In this document: positions 1-8,848 of the stretch, piece by piece
How positions within the stretch are numbered: the first letter of the stretch is position 1
How the letters are laid out: every line of letters begins with the position of its first letter
DNA from: Deltaproteobacteria bacterium
Lineage (GTDB): Bacteria > Desulfobacterota > Binatia > Binatales > Binataceae
Reading direction: 5' to 3'
DNA: 35,494 bases
Assembly: GCA_021799495.1 (NCBI GenBank)
Contig: JAJZAI010000038.1
Coordinates: forward strand, 1 to 35,494
Program-made: the position numbers and the translations under genes
The notes under the pieces: model-generated
Told to the model about the DNA's origin: nothing
Databases searched by the model: none
What the model saw: only the letters and a program-made list of their open reading frames with translations

Positions 1-2301
1 CGCGGACGCCTCGATACTTCCGGCAAGTTCGCCCGGCCCATCCGGCGCGAGCATCGCGTCGAACTTGGCGCCGTTGGGCACCGTCACGACCGCGTTCAGC
101 GCGCGGTCCGCGGCGCCGGCGCCGGCGCTGTAATCGGTCAGGCGAATTTCGATGCGCCCGGCGCGATAGCCGAGCGCGACGCCGTAATCGCCGCGGCCCG
201 AGGTCCCCGGCGCGAGCCACGCCATCAGCTTGTCCCACAAGGGCGCGAAGACACCGTTCTCGATCCATCGCCCCGACCATCGGCCGCTCGCGTCCGTGGT
301 CACCGCCAGCGCCCGGCCCGATTCGTATTTCCAGCTCGCGACGATCGGCGCGCGCACGCCGTCGCTGTTGACGAACACGCTCAAATCGGCGCCCGGCTTG
401 AGCGAGGTCGAAACGAAACCCTTGAGCGCGGGCAGTTGGCGGCCCGCGAAGTTCTTCAAGATGGGATCCGGCGAAGTGGTATAAGGCGTGAAATCCTTTT
501 CCACCATCGTCGCGTTGCCGCCGAACTGGCGCACGTCGGCAAGGAAGAGCTGCGGCAAGTTCTGCGCGCTGTCGGTCTGGTAGAAACCGCCGCCGCCGTA
601 GCGGCTGATCGCCTGCAGCAGCCCGAGATTGGCCTCGCGCCCGATCGCTACCGTCGAAATCGTCACGCCGCCGTCGCGATGCATGCTCGAGACGAGGTCG
701 TAGTACATCGCGGCGGTGCCGCCGGTTTCGCCGTCGGTCAGGATCACAACGTGTTTGATCGCGGCGCGGCTGCCCGCGAGCATCCGGCCCGCCTCCTGCA
801 GGGCGGGCGCGAGATAGGTCGTGCCGCGTGCGATCAGCCGGTTCACCAGCTCGTTGAAATAAGGCCGGCTCTGGCTCAGCGGTTCGAGCGGAATCACGAC
901 GAACGGCTGCGAGTCGAAACCGATCACGCTCATCAGGTCGCTGTCCTTGAGCGTTTTGGTGACGGTCAGCGCGGCGGCCTTGGCGTATTCGAGTTTCTGG
1001 TCGCGGCCCATCGAGCCGGACTTGTCGATAATCAGCACCAGCGCGCGGGTGCGCTCATGATGCTCCGGCGGGGGCATCACGACCGGCATCACGCGCGCGA
1101 GCGGACTGTCCTGCCATCCGCCCAGCCCGAAGCCGCGGTCGCCGCCCACCATCGCCAGCGCGCCGCCCGCGCCGACGTATTGCGCGAGCGCGTTCTGCGC
1201 GGCGGGCGCGATTCGATCGCGCGCCACGTTGTTCAGAATCACGGCGTCGTAACCTTGCAGGCTGCCGTCCCACGCGCCGCCGACGACCTGCGTCGCGGGC
1301 TCCATCCCGAGCCGCCGCACCACTTGATCGAGGTAGCTCGCGTCGCGCGCCGAATCCGTCAGGATCAGCACCTTGCGCTGCGATCCGACTCCCACCCAGC
1401 CTTGCAACGAATCGTCTTCGGGATAGGTGTCCTGCGCCGGATCCGCGGGTTTGAAGACGGCGCGGTATGAGGCGAGGCCGCTGGTCTCCGCATGCACCGG
1501 AAAATCGATGCGGCTATGGCCCGGCGGCAGCACGACCTGCCGGCGATCGATCAGGCCGCCGTTGCGATAGAGTTCGACCGTCCCGGCCGCCGTTCCCGCG
1601 TTCATATTGAGCAGCGACACGCCCAGCGCAAACGGCTCGGCTTTGGCCAGCGCCGGCGGCAGCAGCATCTCGGTCATCGCGACGTTGGGCACGGCGCCCG
1701 CGCCGGGAGGCGTGAAAATATCGAGCGTGATTCCCGCGGCGCGAAGCGCATTCAGCGCCGCGGCCGCGTCGCCGCGGTTCTGCCAGCCGTCGGTCACCAG
1801 CACCACCGGTCCGCCGCGCGCGTCGGCGTCGGAAGCGATCCGCTCGAGCGCGGCCTGCAGATTGGTCGCGCCTGGCGCGCATTCGGCGCATCCCGATTTC
1901 TCCGCCAGCATCGTCTCGGCGCCGCCAAGCTCGGCCGTCACCGGCGCGCCGGCGAAAAGTATCGCGGGATCGCCCGCACGCAATTTTAATTGATCGCGCA
2001 ACACGCCTATCGTCCACGCGCGCATCGCCGGCGTGATGCTCGCGGAGGCGTCGATAATCACCGGGCGCGCCGCGCCTTCATGGCGCATCACGCTGCGCGG
2101 ATCGGCGAGCGCGATCACGAAGAGCGCCAGCACGATCGCGCGCAACACCGGCGCCAGCATGCGCAGCGGCGCGCGCGCGCGCCACAGCCACCATCCGAGC
2201 AGCGCCGCGACGACGGGCAGCAGATGGAGCGCCTGCGGCCGGCCGAGCGTGAGAGCGCCAAGCGGCAGGCGCAGCGCGTGGGCGAAGGCGGTCGCGTCCA
2301 T
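1..2301 (-). CDS. VWA-domain membrane protein with glutamine-amidotransferase-like region (3' end outside window)
   Basis: The minus frame is open from ATG at 2301 to the window edge (767 codons, C-terminus missing). The N-terminus has two hydrophobic segments (around LLPVVAALLGWWLW and VLALFVIALAD). It is followed by a first VWA-like domain (VIIDASASIT, then VVLVTDGWQNRG). Next comes a flavodoxin/GATase-like stretch (KVLILTDSARDASYLDQV, then GAGGALAMVGGDRGFGLGGW). A second VWA domain has a complete MIDAS motif, DKSGSMG, near residue 426, with HVVILTDGETGG downstream. This layout is typical of large VWA proteins beside MoxR ATPases. It starts 2 nt after the stop of the preceding VWA gene, so the two are almost certainly cotranscribed and probably coupled. 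A role as a surface or periplasmic partner of the MoxR/DUF58 machinery is inference; the substrate is unknown. Confidence 0.88.
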   Translation of the reverse strand, partial: MDATAFAHALRLPLGALTLGRPQALHLLPVVAALLGWWLWRARAPLRMLAPVLRAIVLALFVIALADPRSVMRHEGAARPVIIDASASITPAMRAWTIGVLRDQLKLRAGDPAILFAGAPVTAELGGAETMLAEKSGCAECAPGATNLQAALERIASDADARGGPVVLVTDGWQNRGDAAAALNALRAAGITLDIFTPPGAGAVPNVAMTEMLLPPALAKAEPFALGVSLLNMNAGTAAGTVELYRNGGLIDRRQVVLPPGHSRIDFPVHAETSGLASYRAVFKPADPAQDTYPEDDSLQGWVGVGSQRKVLILTDSARDASYLDQVVRRLGMEPATQVVGGAWDGSLQGYDAVILNNVARDRIAPAAQNALAQYVGAGGALAMVGGDRGFGLGGWQDSPLARVMPVVMPPPEHHERTRALVLIIDKSGSMGRDQKLEYAKAAALTVTKTLKDSDLMSVIGFDSQPFVVIPLEPLSQSRPYFNELVNRLIARGTTYLAPALQEAGRMLAGSRAAIKHVVILTDGETGGTAAMYYDLVSSMHRDGGVTISTVAIGREANLGLLQAISRYGGGGFYQTDSAQNLPQLFLADVRQFGGNATMVEKDFTPYTTSPDPILKNFAGRQLPALKGFVSTSLKPGADLSVFVNSDGVRAPIVASWKYESGRALAVTTDASGRWSGRWIENGVFAPLWDKLMAWLAPGTSGRGDYGVALGYRAGRIEIRLTDYSAGAGAADRALNAVVTVPNGAKFDAMLAPDGPGELAGSIEASA

Positions 2302-2303
2302 GG

Positions 2304-4115
2304 CTACGCCATCGCCCGCCGGCGCCGGTAAACGAACAGCGACTCGAACACGATCAGGCCAAGAATCGCCGCGAGCAGATACGGCGCGAGCGGCTGGTGG
2401 ACGGCCGATCCACCCGGCGCAGCGACCCTCGGCGCCGGCGCGATCGCGATCGGCGGCGCGTTCTGCAGGTCGGAAACGCTGAGATCGGAAAGATTCACCG
2501 CGCGCAGCACCGGCGCGCCCGACGCGCCGGCCAATTGATAGACGCCCTGCGCCGACGCGGTGTAAAGCGCGCCCGCCGTGACCGGCGCGCGGTCTCCGGC
2601 GGGAGTGACAATCCGCGTCACGCCGGCCGGAACGATCCACGCCTCGCCGGTGCGATAGCCGCCCGCATGGGCGCCGAGTCCAGCCAGCTCGCTGAGCAGA
2701 TTGAGCGTCAGTATCGACATCGGCAGGTTGCCGCGGCCGAGATAAGGGAACGGATTGAAGCCCGCGACGATATAGCGATGGCCGCCGCGGACGCCGCTCA
2801 ACAGCAAGCCTCCGCCGGGACCGCTGACCACCGGATCGAGCCACGGATGCACGCCGAAGTATTCGCCCGAGCGGATATTGAGCAGGCGGAAGTTAACGCC
2901 GTCGGTGAGCGGATTTACCGCCGGCCAGTTGGCGATTTCGACATGCGGCGCCGCCGCCGCGCTCAGCCCGAACACCGGATCGCCCGGCGGCGGCATCACC
3001 AGCAGCGCGTTGACCGCGGGCAATTCCTTCGGCGCCGCGTACTCGAAGATCGCGACGTCGCACGCGGCGACATCGCGCGGCGTGTATTGATCGGGCGTGC
3101 GCGCCGTCACCGCGATACCCGGAATTCCGGCGAGGCTCGCGCCGTCGGCGGGCGTCGGGCTGACGAACAGGAGCGCGACCGGCTTCACGGACGAGCCGGT
3201 CGCATAGGCGGCGTTGTCGAGCATGAAACCGTCGGCCGGCGCGAGTTCCGCGCGATAGACGTTCGCCGCCGGCAGCCGCGGAAAATCGAGCGTCGCGGTC
3301 GCCCCCGCCGCCGCCTGCGCCTGTTCGGTTCCGAGCGGCTTGCCGTCGCCCTCCAGCGCGACTTTCAGCGTCGCCGGCGCCGGGCTTAGATTCGCGACGG
3401 TGAGCGACGCGTGCAGCTCGGCCGCGCCGAAAGTTTCGCGGCTCAGCGTGAACCGGCCGATCGCATAGTTGGGAATCGGATCGGCGATCGCGATTTGCCG
3501 GAACCGCGCCGGCGCGGGCGCCGCGATCGGCCGATAGCCGGCGTAGATAATTCGCCCCAGGCGGCCGTCCGCGTTGAGCTGGCCGAGCAGCGTGGCGAGC
3601 GCCGCCGGATCGTCGGGCGCGTCCACCGGACGCGCATGGGCGATCGCGGCGCGCGCCGCGGCCGCGCCGTCGAGCGCGGCGCCGAGCGCGCGCGGTTGCG
3701 GCGCGGTCGTATAGACCGTGACCGCGCCGCCATCGCTTTCGCGCAGCGCGTCGTCAACCGCGCCAACCGCCGCCTCGAAGCGCGTCTTGCCGGCGGGGAT
3801 GAGCGCCTCCATCGCGGCTGAATTGTCGAGCACCACCGCAATCGGCGCGCCGCGGCTCAGCACATAGGGACCGGCGGTCGCGAGCGCCGCGATCGCGAGC
3901 GCCAGAAGTTCGAGAAAAAAAGTCCAGGCCAGGCGCGGCCGGCCGCCGAAGCGCTGACCGCGCATCACGTGCAACGCCCGCAGCGCGAGCACGCTGGAAA
4001 CCGTCGCCTGCCGCGGCCGTTCGCGCGCCAGATACGCGCCAAGCAGGGCGGGCAGAATCGCGAACGCCCACAGCGCGCCCGGCGACAGCAGTCCCAACCA
4101 ACCGAACAGGCTCAT
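2304..4115 (-). CDS. BatA-like membrane protein with degenerate VWA domain
   Basis: 603 aa from ATG 4115. The frame is open further upstream, but that region is the real DUF58 gene in another frame, and the protein begins sensibly with MSLFGWLGLLSPGALW. The N-terminal region resembles the aerotolerance BatA N-terminal domain: one membrane segment, a short basic stretch, then a second hydrophobic segment (FFLELLALAIAALATAG). A VWA-like domain follows at VVLDNSAAME. The MIDAS DxSxS is altered (D-N-S-A-A, second serine lost), so metal binding is doubtful. The C-terminus has a final membrane helix (LLAAILGLIVFESLFVY) and a basic tail. The start lies 8 nt after the DUF58 stop. Its position in the MoxR cluster suggests an envelope scaffold role; this is inference. 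Confidence 0.87.
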   Translation of the reverse strand: MSLFGWLGLLSPGALWAFAILPALLGAYLARERPRQATVSSVLALRALHVMRGQRFGGRPRLAWTFFLELLALAIAALATAGPYVLSRGAPIAVVLDNSAAMEALIPAGKTRFEAAVGAVDDALRESDGGAVTVYTTAPQPRALGAALDGAAAARAAIAHARPVDAPDDPAALATLLGQLNADGRLGRIIYAGYRPIAAPAPARFRQIAIADPIPNYAIGRFTLSRETFGAAELHASLTVANLSPAPATLKVALEGDGKPLGTEQAQAAAGATATLDFPRLPAANVYRAELAPADGFMLDNAAYATGSSVKPVALLFVSPTPADGASLAGIPGIAVTARTPDQYTPRDVAACDVAIFEYAAPKELPAVNALLVMPPPGDPVFGLSAAAAPHVEIANWPAVNPLTDGVNFRLLNIRSGEYFGVHPWLDPVVSGPGGGLLLSGVRGGHRYIVAGFNPFPYLGRGNLPMSILTLNLLSELAGLGAHAGGYRTGEAWIVPAGVTRIVTPAGDRAPVTAGALYTASAQGVYQLAGASGAPVLRAVNLSDLSVSDLQNAPPIAIAPAPRVAAPGGSAVHQPLAPYLLAAILGLIVFESLFVYRRRRAMA

Positions 4116-4123
4116 CGCGTCCG

Positions 4124-5023
4124 TCAATGCGCGAGTCCGAATTCGGACGCGGCGCGCAAAAAGAAATCCTGGAAGCTGGCGTCGGTCGTATAGAGCGCGT
4201 AATGCAGCCCATTGCGAAAACAGAAGACGCGAATTTCGCGCGAGAGCCTGAGCAGCGCTTCGCGATAGCGCGCCCGCTCCCGCGGCCCCATCGACAGGCG
4301 CACCCGCTCGCCGCTCTCCGCATCGACCGCCTCGACGTCGCCGTTGAGGCCCTGGCCGTCGAGCTCGCCGCCGCCCAGCACCTGCACGGCGGTAACGTCC
4401 ATGTTGGCGGCGTTGAACAGGCCCAGCGCGCGCTCCGCCGCGTTCGGCATCATCAGGAAATCGGAAATCACGAACACCTTTCCGGCGCGCCGGATCGAAA
4501 TCAGTTCGCGCGCGAGCGCCGCGGCTAAATCGAGTTCGCCGCCGGGCTTGACGCCGGCCAGGGTTTTGCCGAGTTCGACGATCCGATGCCGTCCGTAAAC
4601 GAAGGCCGGCGGCGGCATCGCGCCCTTGCCGGCCAGCACACGAATCATCACCCGATCGCCCGCCGCCAGCGCCACGTACGCGAGCGCCAGGGCGATCGCG
4701 ATCGCCGAAGCGAACTTGCGGTCGCGCTCCGGATAACCCATCGACGCGCTCGCGTCGATGAAGATATACGTCAGCAGGTCCTCTTCTTCCTTGAACAGCT
4801 TGATATAAAGCTTGTCGGTGCGGCCGTAGAGGCCCCAATCGATATAGCGGAAATCGTCGCCCTCGGAATAATGGCGGAAGTCGCTGAATTCGAGCGAGGA
4901 ACCGCGCCGGGGCGAAAGATGCGCGCCCTTGCCGACGCCGGCGTATTCGCGCCGCGTTTTGATCCGCAACTGCTCCAGCCGCGCGATAAAATCCGCGGTG
5001 AATTCTTCGGGCAATCCGAGCAT
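4124..5023 (-). CDS. DUF58 / VWA-like protein of MoxR cluster
   Basis: 299 aa from ATG 5023 (MLGLPEEFTAD). This start sits just past the TGA of the upstream MoxR gene; the longer open frame upstream is MoxR coding sequence in another phase. The DUF58 hallmark is clear: LEFSDFRHYSEGDDFRYIDW around residues 40-60, followed by IDASASMG, an intact VWA MIDAS-type motif near residue 90. The domain continues with VFVISDFLM and ends near AASEFGLAH. DUF58 proteins are regularly encoded beside MoxR AAA ATPases and are thought to be their cytosolic partners or adaptors. Two-nucleotide intergenic spacing supports one operon with its neighbours. The exact function is not established for the family. Confidence 0.92.
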   Translation of the reverse strand: MLGLPEEFTADFIARLEQLRIKTRREYAGVGKGAHLSPRRGSSLEFSDFRHYSEGDDFRYIDWGLYGRTDKLYIKLFKEEEDLLTYIFIDASASMGYPERDRKFASAIAIALALAYVALAAGDRVMIRVLAGKGAMPPPAFVYGRHRIVELGKTLAGVKPGGELDLAAALARELISIRRAGKVFVISDFLMMPNAAERALGLFNAANMDVTAVQVLGGGELDGQGLNGDVEAVDAESGERVRLSMGPRERARYREALLRLSREIRVFCFRNGLHYALYTTDASFQDFFLRAASEFGLAH

Positions 5024-5025
5024 GG

Positions 5026-6039
5026 TCAGCGCGGCCGCTTGAGCCGCTTGATCGCCTGTTCGAGAATCGCCTCCGCGCCGACGTTTTCCGCTTCCGCCTG
5101 GAAGTTGCGCAGCAGGCGATGGCGCAGCGCGGGAATGATCGCGTCGTCCACGTCCTCGTAACTCACGCTCACGCGCCCGTCGAGCAGCGCGTTCACCTTG
5201 GCGCAAAGGATCAGCGCCTGCGCGCCGCGCGGGCTCGGACCGAAGCGCAGATACTGGGAGACTTCGGGAATCGCGGCCGGACCGCCGGGCGTGCAGGCGC
5301 CGATAATCGAGATGATATAGCCCTCGAGCGGCTCGCCGACCATCACTTCGCGAACCAGCGCTTTCAATTCCTCGATTTTATGCGGCGCGCCGCCTGAATC
5401 GAAAACCGGCTGCGTATGGGCGGTCGTGGCCCCGGTGGTGCGCTTGAGAATTTCGCGCAACTCTTCCGGCTTCGGCGCGCCCATCACGACCTTGAACAGG
5501 AACCGGTCCATCTGCGCCTCGGGCAGCGGATAAGTGCCTTCGAGTTCGATCGGGTTCTGCGTCGCGAGCACGAAAAACGGCGGCTCCAGCGCATAGGTCT
5601 GGCCGAATACCGTCACCTGCCGCTCTTCCATCGCCTCGAGCACGGCCGATTGGGTCTTCGGCGTGGCGCGATTGATTTCGTCGCCGAGCACGATATGCGC
5701 GAAAATCGGACCGGCCTTGAAGGCGAACTCCCGATGGCCGTCGCGTTCGGTCAGCACCTGCGTGCCGACGATATCGGACGGCATCAGGTCGGGCGTGAAC
5801 TGAATACGCTTGAAGCTCAGCCCGAGCGCCTCCGCCGCGGTCTTGACCATCAGCGTCTTGCCCAGACCCGGAACGCCCTCGATCAATACATGGCCGCCGG
5901 CGAACAGCGCCGTCAGCAATTTGCGCACGACCTCGCGATGGCCGACAATCACACGGCCGACCTCGGCCTCGGCGCGCGCGAAGGTCTTGCGAAATTCCGC
6001 AACGCGCTCGTTGGGTGAAATCTGCGGAGCCGCTCCCAT
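5026..6039 (-). CDS. moxR: MoxR-family AAA+ ATPase
   Basis: 337 aa. ATG at 6039 is preceded by AAGGAG with 5 nt spacing. Walker A is GVPGLGKT (residues 55-62) and Walker B is IVLGDEIN (D120, E121). The MoxR-typical stretches FTPDLMPSDIVG and ATQNPIELEGTYPLPEAQ are present, with arginines of the sensor/finger region in QMDRFLFK. The C-terminal AAA lid includes RFGPSPRGAQAL, a strong family signature. MoxR ATPases act as chaperone-like assembly factors, often loading metals or maturing VWA-containing partners. Here it is the second gene of a cluster with DUF58 and two large VWA proteins, which are its likely clients. Length and motifs are complete. Confidence 0.97.
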   Translation of the reverse strand: MGAAPQISPNERVAEFRKTFARAEAEVGRVIVGHREVVRKLLTALFAGGHVLIEGVPGLGKTLMVKTAAEALGLSFKRIQFTPDLMPSDIVGTQVLTERDGHREFAFKAGPIFAHIVLGDEINRATPKTQSAVLEAMEERQVTVFGQTYALEPPFFVLATQNPIELEGTYPLPEAQMDRFLFKVVMGAPKPEELREILKRTTGATTAHTQPVFDSGGAPHKIEELKALVREVMVGEPLEGYIISIIGACTPGGPAAIPEVSQYLRFGPSPRGAQALILCAKVNALLDGRVSVSYEDVDDAIIPALRHRLLRNFQAEAENVGAEAILEQAIKRLKRPR

Positions 6040-6051
6040 TGACTCTCCTTC

Positions 6052-7572
6052 CTAGCGAATCAAGTCGCGATAACGCGGCGGCACCATCTGCCGCTCGTCG
6101 GGCGTGTCGGCCGCCTGATCGGCCTTGAGCGGGGCGTTGGTGTACGGCGTGGACGCCCTGGAACGTTCAGCGTCAGCCACCAGCCGTCCGCCCGACCCCC
6201 TGGTCATGGCCGACGGCGGCAGGCGGAACGTAACGTAGCGCGCGTCGCGGATGATCAGCGGCGGGCCTTCGCCCGGCTTGTAAAATCGTTCGAAATTGCC
6301 GGCCTTCGGGAATTCGCCCAGATGCGTATCGCCCTGCGTGCCGGCGTCGTTTTTGCGGCCGCTCGGCGTCGTGCCCGACGGCATCGGCAGATTGGTCTTG
6401 CCGGCCATGCCCGGCTGCGGAATCGCCGCGTTGGCGATCTGATTGGGTTTGTTCTCAGGTCCCGAAGCGTTCGGATTATCACCCTGCTTGGGGGCGGCGC
6501 CCGTGCCCGTGTTGCTCTTGCCCGAGCCGGGCTGCTTCGATTGCGCTCCGCTGCCGGTCTGAATCTGTTGTTGGGCCTTGCTCAAATCGTTGCTCAATTC
6601 GGCTATCTGCAGGTCGCCTTTGCCTTTCTTATTTCCCGATTCCGAACCGGAGCCTGAGCCAACGCCGGCGCCATGTCCCGAGCCTTTGCCAGCGCCCTGG
6701 CCAGTTTCCGAACCCGCGCCTTTCCCCGACCCGCCGCCCGCGCCGGCGCTTTGGCCTGAGCCGCTTCCAGATCCGCCGCCGGTCGTGCCCATTGTAAGGC
6801 TCGTTCCGCCCTGCTTTTGTTGCTCGCGTTGCTGTAACTGACGCTCCATCGCGGCCAATTCGGCAGATTTCCGCTGGGGCGGAAGCCCAGGATTATCGAG
6901 GTCGCGCGCCAAATCGCGCATCGCGCCCGCCAGCGCTTGGTCCTGCGCCGACGCTCCACGCACGTCGAGCGCTTTGGCCGCGACGCGCAAACGATGAGCC
7001 GCAAGCTCTTCGGGCGTGGGAATTTTGAGAAACACCGTCATCGCCAGCGCCATCGCGACGAGCGCAACCAGCGCCGCGAGCGCGGCGCCGCGGGCCGGCG
7101 CCAGCCAGTCAAAGGGAAATTCGCGGCTTGGCTCAAACAGATCAAGATAGGCGACCACGCGCCGCCATAACATCGGAAAGAGCGGCGTGCGGCGGACGCG
7201 CGACCCTTCGTCGCCGGGCGCGGCCAACGTCGCCAGGGTAAGAACTTCCTGATGCGCGCGGACATGATCGTCGATGCGGCGGGCCGTGCCGATAAAATCG
7301 TCGGCCGTGCGATAGGCGCGCCACGCCAGCAAGCCGGCGGCGGCAACTTCCAGCAACGTGGCGAGCAGCAAAAGCTCGCAGACGTGTTCCTCGGCGGTCT
7401 CGGTCAGAATATAGCCGAAACGTTCCCATGTGAGCGCGCCGACCATCTCGATATAAACGGCCATCAACAGCGTGAGCGCGAACGGCAGCGCGAGCCACAA
7501 CGCCGCGTCCAACGCCGCCATCCGCGCCAGACGGCGGCGCGCCAGACCGATCAACTCGACGGGATTAACCAC
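6052..7572 (-). CDS. Large membrane protein heading the MoxR cluster (DUF4175-like)
   Basis: 506 aa from GTG 7572. The N-terminal third has three hydrophobic helices: ALWLALPFALTLLMAVYI, LLLLATLLEVAAAGLLAW and ALAALVALVAMALAMTVFL. A charged helical stretch around residues 190-255 follows. Then comes a long low-complexity linker of Gly, Ser, Lys, Asn and Gln, roughly residues 255-390 (coding 6440-6840). The C-terminus is conserved-looking and ends with VPPRYRDLIR, a tail commonly seen in proteins beside MoxR operons. Assignment to the DUF4175-type group is by architecture, not by a firm motif. The linker suggests an extended periplasmic or cytosolic spacer. A weak GGAG lies about 13 nt before the GTG, so the start is less certain than the frame. 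Confidence 0.82.
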   Translation of the reverse strand: MVNPVELIGLARRRLARMAALDAALWLALPFALTLLMAVYIEMVGALTWERFGYILTETAEEHVCELLLLATLLEVAAAGLLAWRAYRTADDFIGTARRIDDHVRAHQEVLTLATLAAPGDEGSRVRRTPLFPMLWRRVVAYLDLFEPSREFPFDWLAPARGAALAALVALVAMALAMTVFLKIPTPEELAAHRLRVAAKALDVRGASAQDQALAGAMRDLARDLDNPGLPPQRKSAELAAMERQLQQREQQKQGGTSLTMGTTGGGSGSGSGQSAGAGGGSGKGAGSETGQGAGKGSGHGAGVGSGSGSESGNKKGKGDLQIAELSNDLSKAQQQIQTGSGAQSKQPGSGKSNTGTGAAPKQGDNPNASGPENKPNQIANAAIPQPGMAGKTNLPMPSGTTPSGRKNDAGTQGDTHLGEFPKAGNFERFYKPGEGPPLIIRDARYVTFRLPPSAMTRGSGGRLVADAERSRASTPYTNAPLKADQAADTPDERQMVPPRYRDLIR

Positions 7573-7603
7573 CTGCCGAACCGACTCCAGATGCGCCGCG
7601 CGC

Positions 7604-8623
7604 TCAGCCGCCGCGCCCGCGATTTGACGATGCGTTACTGCGCTTCACTTCCGCAATCGCTCGTTGATGCTCCGCAAAGGAACGCGAAAAGATATGCGTG
7701 CCGTCATCGCGTGCAACAAAATACAGGTAATCAGTATGGGCGGGATAGAGCGCCGCTTCGATCGAAGACAGCCCCGGATTCGCGATCGGCCCCGGCGGCA
7801 ATCCCGAAATCGAGTAGGTGTTAAAGGGCGACGCCCGATGCACCGCCAGCAGCGCCGGCGCGATTTCGCCTTGCGGACTGTATTGCGCGGTCGGATCCGA
7901 CTGCAACGGCATCCCCAGCCGCAGGCGGTTATAGAATACGCTCGCGATCAGCGGCCGTTCGCCGGGCGCTTTAGCCTCCTTTTCAACCATCGACGCGATT
8001 GTCACCAGTTCTGGCACGGTCAGCCCCATCGCAAAGACGCGCCGTTCGATCGGCGGCGTGAGATTGGCGAAAAACCGCGCGAGCATCGCCTCCAGTATAT
8101 CGTTGACGCCGGCGTCCGGCGGAAATTTATAGGTGGCCGGAAAAAGGTAGCCTTCGGCGCCAAGCGGCGCCAAACCGGCGGCCTTGACCAGCGCGCCGCG
8201 CCGCGCCTTCGCGTCGAATTGCGCGGCGCAGACCAACCCCGCAGCCTCCAATCGTTCGCCCATCTGATGGACCGTCAGACCCTCCGGAATGGCGACCGTT
8301 ATGACGACGAAATCACCGTTCACCAGATGGTCAAGCACCTGCGGCGCGTTCTCGCGCCCGTGAAATTCATAGAATCCCGGCTGGAGCCGGTTGGCACGCC
8401 CCGTCAGTTCCGCATAGACAATAAACGCCCATCGATTCCGCACCGCGCCGGCGTCGGCCAGCCGCCGCGCCGCGACCGCCATCGAATCGCCGGGCTCGAT
8501 CCGAACGGACCGCGGCGGCTGGAATTCGCGAGTCGGGGCAAAGAGCGTCCAGTAAGCCGCGAGCGCCGCGCCAAGCACCGCGACGGCAAACATTGCGACG
8601 CCGATGCGGACTCCGCGCGCCAT
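7604..8623 (-). CDS. mltG: Endolytic transglycosylase MltG (YceG family)
   Basis: 339 aa from ATG 8623. It has one N-terminal membrane helix (GVAMFAVAVLGAALAAYWTLF), then a LysM-like region (VRIEPGDSMAVAARRLADAGAV). The YceG catalytic domain contains ASMVEKEAK with the catalytic glutamate, then VFYNRLRLGMPLQSDPTAQY and YNTYSISGLPPGPIANPG-type segments (FNTYSISGLPPGPIANPG here), which are family signatures. MltG cleaves nascent glycan strands at the inner membrane and is thought to terminate glycan polymerisation. It lies downstream of ruvX on the same strand, a frequent pairing in bacteria. The coding end is 31 nt before the GTG of the MoxR-cluster membrane protein, so readthrough into that cluster is possible. 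Confidence 0.95.
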   Translation of the reverse strand: MARGVRIGVAMFAVAVLGAALAAYWTLFAPTREFQPPRSVRIEPGDSMAVAARRLADAGAVRNRWAFIVYAELTGRANRLQPGFYEFHGRENAPQVLDHLVNGDFVVITVAIPEGLTVHQMGERLEAAGLVCAAQFDAKARRGALVKAAGLAPLGAEGYLFPATYKFPPDAGVNDILEAMLARFFANLTPPIERRVFAMGLTVPELVTIASMVEKEAKAPGERPLIASVFYNRLRLGMPLQSDPTAQYSPQGEIAPALLAVHRASPFNTYSISGLPPGPIANPGLSSIEAALYPAHTDYLYFVARDDGTHIFSRSFAEHQRAIAEVKRSNASSNRGRGG

Positions 8624-8689
8624 CGCGTTCAGTCTATCAGAACCGGCGCGGGCGCTAATCCGAGACCCAAAAAGCGCGTGCGGCGCGGA

Positions 8690-8848
8690 TTAGAGAAGCT
8701 CTGCAAAAGGTCCATCTCGTCATTACTGAGCGCAGCGAAGAATCCCGGGATTCCCTTCGCGGGACTCAGGGCAGGCTTTCACTACGCAGACTCCGTTCAG
8801 GCGGACTCCGTTCAGAATGACAGTCTGACTTGCGCAGAGCTTCCTTAG
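8690..8848. repeat. Dispersed large-hairpin repeat, copy 1
   Basis: The arms GAAGCTCTGC (8695-8704) and GCAGAGCTTC (8834-8843) are perfect inverted repeats. An inner pair has GTCATT..CTGA at 8719-8729 and TCAGAATGAC at 8812-8821. A 14-nt palindrome GAATCCCGGGATTC sits at 8740-8753. A 15-nt near-exact tandem duplication (8786-8800 and 8801-8815) looks like local expansion. Copies 2-4 in this window share the core. The outer edge reaches the ruvX stop codon. Confidence 0.85.

Noticed and set aside
436-1989. Long plus-strand open frames opposite the VWA gene
   Set aside because: They are Arg/His-rich shadows of the minus-strand gene, which has clear VWA motifs in a frame open across the whole stretch.
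4116-4838. N-terminal extension of the BatA-like frame
   Set aside because: Coding sequence there belongs to DUF58 in another frame; the extension is Arg-rich and unlike any family, while ATG 4115 starts a normal membrane N-terminus.
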